Shown here: in pieces, positions 61,590-64,000 of the stretch
How positions within the stretch are numbered: the first letter of the stretch is position 1
How the letters are laid out: the number at the start of each line of letters is the position of its first letter
Source: Brevibacillus formosus
Lineage (GTDB): Bacteria > Bacillota > Bacilli > Brevibacillales > Brevibacillaceae
Direction: 5' to 3'
DNA: 64,000 nt
Assembly: GCF_003013405.1 (NCBI RefSeq)
Contig: NZ_PXZL01000018.1
Span: 24,803 to 88,802 of the forward strand
Made by a program: the position numbers and the translations under genes
The notes under the pieces: model-generated
The model's input: only the letters and a program-made list of their open reading frames with translations
The model's database searches: none
Told to the model about the DNA's origin: nothing

Positions 61590-62669
61590 ATGCAGGCTGA
61601 ACCAATCACACAGAAGGATCGGATTTATTCTATTGATATTGTAAGGGGATTGGCATTGTTCGGGATTTTGCTGGTGAACTTGCCAGGCTTTATCATGTAT
61701 TCAGAAGACGTTCCTATGCCAATAGAGGCGGGGATCGATGCGTGGATTCGCTTGAGCTATGATTTATTCATTCAGACGAAATTTTTCGGGATCTTTTCGT
61801 TTCTGTTTGGCTTGGGTTTTTACATTTTTATGTCACGGGCTGAACAGCGTGGACAAAAAGTATTTCGCCTCTTCAGCAGACGGTTGTTCGCGATGTTTGC
61901 TATTGGTGTCATTCACGTTGTTATTTGGTTTGGCGATATTTTGACAGTGTACGCGCTTCTCGGCTTTTTACTGATGCCATTTTATCGAAGAAAGTCTTCT
62001 ACGATTCTAGCATGGGCAGCCAGTCTGGGAGGAGTGTACATGCTCACTCAAGGCGTGGCACTTGTACAGACGCTCAATGGTCAAGAAGTCTATCCATTTG
62101 TAGCATCACTCCAGACGACATTGATACCGATCTTTGTGATGTTCCTGTTTGGTTTGTATGCGGGAAAACGCGGTTTGATTGCTCAAATTCGCGAGCATAA
62201 ATCATTGTTGAAACGAATCGCTGTAACTACTTTGGCAATCAGTCTTCCGATCGCAGCAGGGATTGTGTGGGCTAGCGGTGTCGTCTTTGGTTCAAAGCTT
62301 GAACAGGTGAATAAAATACTGGTTGATCTGAGTACGCTGCCTATGGCGCTGTGCTTTATAGCCAGCTTGTTTCTGTTGCTGGATCGTGAGCCTGTACGGA
62401 AAGTTCTCCAGCCATTTGCCTACACGGGACAAATGGGGTTATCGACTTATTTGGGTCAGACAGTCATCATGACCATTTTGATTCCTTTGTTCAGTATTAC
62501 AGCCATGCCGCTCTCTTCTTGGTTTTTGCTCGCGCTGCCGATCTATGCGTTTCAATTACTCGCAAGCTGGCTGTGGCTGAAGCGATTTAATCGAGGGCCG
62601 ATGGAAAAGCTGTGGCGCTTCCTGACGTACGGACGTAAAAAGAAGGCAGTTCCAGCTCCTGCTAACTGA
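61590..62669 (+). CDS. DUF418 (YeiB-like) membrane protein
   Basis: This 359-residue protein has about ten helices with the YeiB pattern: RIYSIDIVRGLALFGILLVNL at the start, IQTKFFGIFSFLFGLGFYIF, and the C-terminal DUF418 stretch LSTYLGQTVIMTILI...WLKRFNRGPMEKLWR. The role of the family is unknown. AGGAGGGA lies 2 bases before ATG 61581 and 11 before ATG 61590; the latter is preferred. Confidence 0.88.
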   Translation: MQAEPITQKDRIYSIDIVRGLALFGILLVNLPGFIMYSEDVPMPIEAGIDAWIRLSYDLFIQTKFFGIFSFLFGLGFYIFMSRAEQRGQKVFRLFSRRLFAMFAIGVIHVVIWFGDILTVYALLGFLLMPFYRRKSSTILAWAASLGGVYMLTQGVALVQTLNGQEVYPFVASLQTTLIPIFVMFLFGLYAGKRGLIAQIREHKSLLKRIAVTTLAISLPIAAGIVWASGVVFGSKLEQVNKILVDLSTLPMALCFIASLFLLLDREPVRKVLQPFAYTGQMGLSTYLGQTVIMTILIPLFSITAMPLSSWFLLALPIYAFQLLASWLWLKRFNRGPMEKLWRFLTYGRKKKAVPAPAN

Positions 62670-62767
62670 TTGTAAAATGTGATCAAAACCCCGTTTTTCT
62701 TCTATTTCCCTTCACGATTATGAATCGATATACTGAAGAGAAAAGAGATGAAAATGGAGTGGTGTTC

Positions 62768-63871
62768 ATGACAAAACAACATCCTTTGGCTATCGGCTTG
62801 GATGGTATCGCCGTAGCAGAAACAGACCTTAGTTTGGTGGATGGGATTAATGGACTGCTGGTGTACCGCGGTCATTGGGCGCGTGATTTGGCTATTCACC
62901 ACACATTTGAGGAAGTGGCACACCTGCTCTGGTTCGGACATTTGCCAAGCGAGCAGGAGTTGACGGATTTAAAAGATAAGCTCAAAGCAAACCGTGAGCT
63001 GCCGGAGCACGTAAAAGGAATCCTGAAGCTGATCCCGGCAGATGTAGATATGATGAGTGTCCTGCGTACAGGTGTTTCGGCGCTGGGCAGTTCCTCGCAC
63101 GGCTTCCCGCCAACCATCGATGAGGTGATTGCGCTGGCTGCCAAGATGCCCACAATCGTTGCGTATCGCTTCGCTTGTCTGGAGGGCCGCGAGCCTCTGG
63201 CACCAAATCCGGAGCTGGATCATACAGCGAACTATCTGTATATGCTCAAGGGCGAAAAGCCGAAAGCGGCACACGTACGTGCACTGGATGCGTACCTGAT
63301 TTTGACGCAGGAGCATGGCATGAATGCATCCACATTCTCCGGTCGTGTCGTCAGCTCAACTGAATCCGATCTGATTTCTTCCATTACGGCAGCAATCGGA
63401 ACCCTCAAAGGGCCATTGCATGGTGGAGCACCATCTGAAGTGACGGAGATGATCGAGGCGATCGGCACGAAGGAAAATGCAGAGCCGTGGTTGCGCAACA
63501 AGCTGGAGAGCGGCGGACGTTTGATGGGCTTCGGACACCGTGTCTATAAAACGATTGATCCGCGTGCAACTGCTCTGCGCGTCGTTGCATCCGAGCTGTC
63601 GTCCAACGATCCGTGGTTCGATCTGGCGACACATGTAGAAAAAGTAGGCTTGCAGCTGCTGGAAGAGTACAAACCAGGCCGCAAGCTGAATACAAACGTG
63701 GAGTTTTTTGCAGCAGCTGTCATGCGCGCAGTTGGTTTGGACGACAATTTGTTTACGCCGACATTTGCCGTGAGCCGTGTGGTCGGTTGGAGTGCGCACA
63801 TTCTGGAGCAGGCAGGCAAAAACCGCATTATTCGCCCGCAATCCAATTACATTGGCACGATGCCAGAATAA
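62768..63871 (+). CDS. citA: Citrate synthase (or 2-methylcitrate synthase)
   Basis: This 367-residue short-form enzyme condenses acetyl-CoA with oxaloacetate (or propionyl-CoA). Catalytic regions are present: KGPLHGGAPSEV with the first active His, GFGHRVYKTIDPRA with the second, and the Asp-containing NVEFFAAAVMRAVGL. It resembles B. subtilis CitA rather than the main CitZ, judging by the LysR gene two places upstream, but that assignment is uncertain. ATG 62768 has GGAGTGGT upstream. Confidence 0.9.
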   Translation: MTKQHPLAIGLDGIAVAETDLSLVDGINGLLVYRGHWARDLAIHHTFEEVAHLLWFGHLPSEQELTDLKDKLKANRELPEHVKGILKLIPADVDMMSVLRTGVSALGSSSHGFPPTIDEVIALAAKMPTIVAYRFACLEGREPLAPNPELDHTANYLYMLKGEKPKAAHVRALDAYLILTQEHGMNASTFSGRVVSSTESDLISSITAAIGTLKGPLHGGAPSEVTEMIEAIGTKENAEPWLRNKLESGGRLMGFGHRVYKTIDPRATALRVVASELSSNDPWFDLATHVEKVGLQLLEEYKPGRKLNTNVEFFAAAVMRAVGLDDNLFTPTFAVSRVVGWSAHILEQAGKNRIIRPQSNYIGTMPE

Positions 63872-63889
63872 TAAAGACGTAAATTATAA

Positions 63890-63919
63890 AAGCTATCCGT
63901 TATGCGGATGGCTTTTTTA
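63890..63919 (+). terminator. Terminator after citrate synthase
   Basis: AAGCTATCCG pairs with CGGATGGCTT (one G-T pair), followed by T residues. The last 80 bases of the window hold no recognised feature. Confidence 0.9.
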
Positions 63920-64000
63920 CATAGAATATCGCTGTGGTGAAGAGAAGAATATTTCCAGTCTAGGCTCCAGGCTTCGTCCCGCTGAGGGCTGAGACTGTCC

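Overview
The window reads as chromosomal DNA of an endospore-forming, Gram-positive, aerobic member of the Firmicutes, most probably Brevibacillus (close to B. brevis) or a near relative. The evidence is strong AGGAGG-type ribosome binding sites with frequent GTG and TTG starts, sporulation-family genes (ytaF-like, yunB), a ba3-type oxidase with the small subunit IIa, Zur boxes of Bacillus type, and ydaO-type c-di-AMP riboswitches. The species call is an inference from gene content. No rRNA, tRNA, CRISPR array, prophage or transposase gene was seen.

Layout. 1-1.2 kb: the end of a copper ATPase gene plus copZ. 1.4-7.7 kb: a six-gene operon joining three phosphoester or sugar-phosphate enzymes to an FbpA/AfuA-type ABC transporter. 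7.8-11.8 kb: a c-di-AMP riboswitch and a glycine-betaine-type ABC transporter. 12.4-21 kb: a second c-di-AMP riboswitch, a small inverted-repeat element, and kdpFABC followed by a kinase-less protein made of two KdpD sensor halves in tandem. 22-27 kb: a nested inverted-repeat element, then two duplicated ECF sigma/anti-sigma pairs with matching leaders. 27-34 kb: TetR with an HXXEE membrane protein, a YtaF/MntP-family protein, a Ca2+-type P-ATPase, YunB and a stalk-domain protein behind an ECF-type promoter. 34-38.3 kb: an NreBC-like oxygen-sensing two-component system and a ba3-type oxidase operon that share a 16-bp palindrome. 38-45 kb: SDR, nitroreductase, an OmpR-type two-component system and two secreted or lipoprotein genes. 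45-46.4 kb: a Zur-controlled zinc-saving operon (CobW GTPase and cysteine-poor L33). 46.5-50.6 kb: glycosyltransferase, glycerate kinase, and a monovalent cation:proton antiporter behind an attenuator-like leader. 50.6-64 kb: cupins, small proteins, Lrp, an MBL hydrolase, an ArsR/ClpP2/epimerase cluster, a chemoreceptor, a YdjM-like protein, LysR, a DUF418 protein and citrate synthase.

How it works together. The clearest theme is osmotic and potassium balance under c-di-AMP. Two riboswitches with nearly the same conserved core, 4.6 kb apart, each precede an import system (betaine, K+). The betaine ATPase carries CBS domains and the KdpD-like protein carries USP-like domains, both fold types that bind c-di-AMP in other Firmicutes. 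A second theme is metal and oxygen adaptation: CopA/CopZ, Zur-controlled zinc sparing, and an NreB-type Fe-S sensor beside a terminal oxidase.

All calls come from reading the sequence. No database search or folding program was run.
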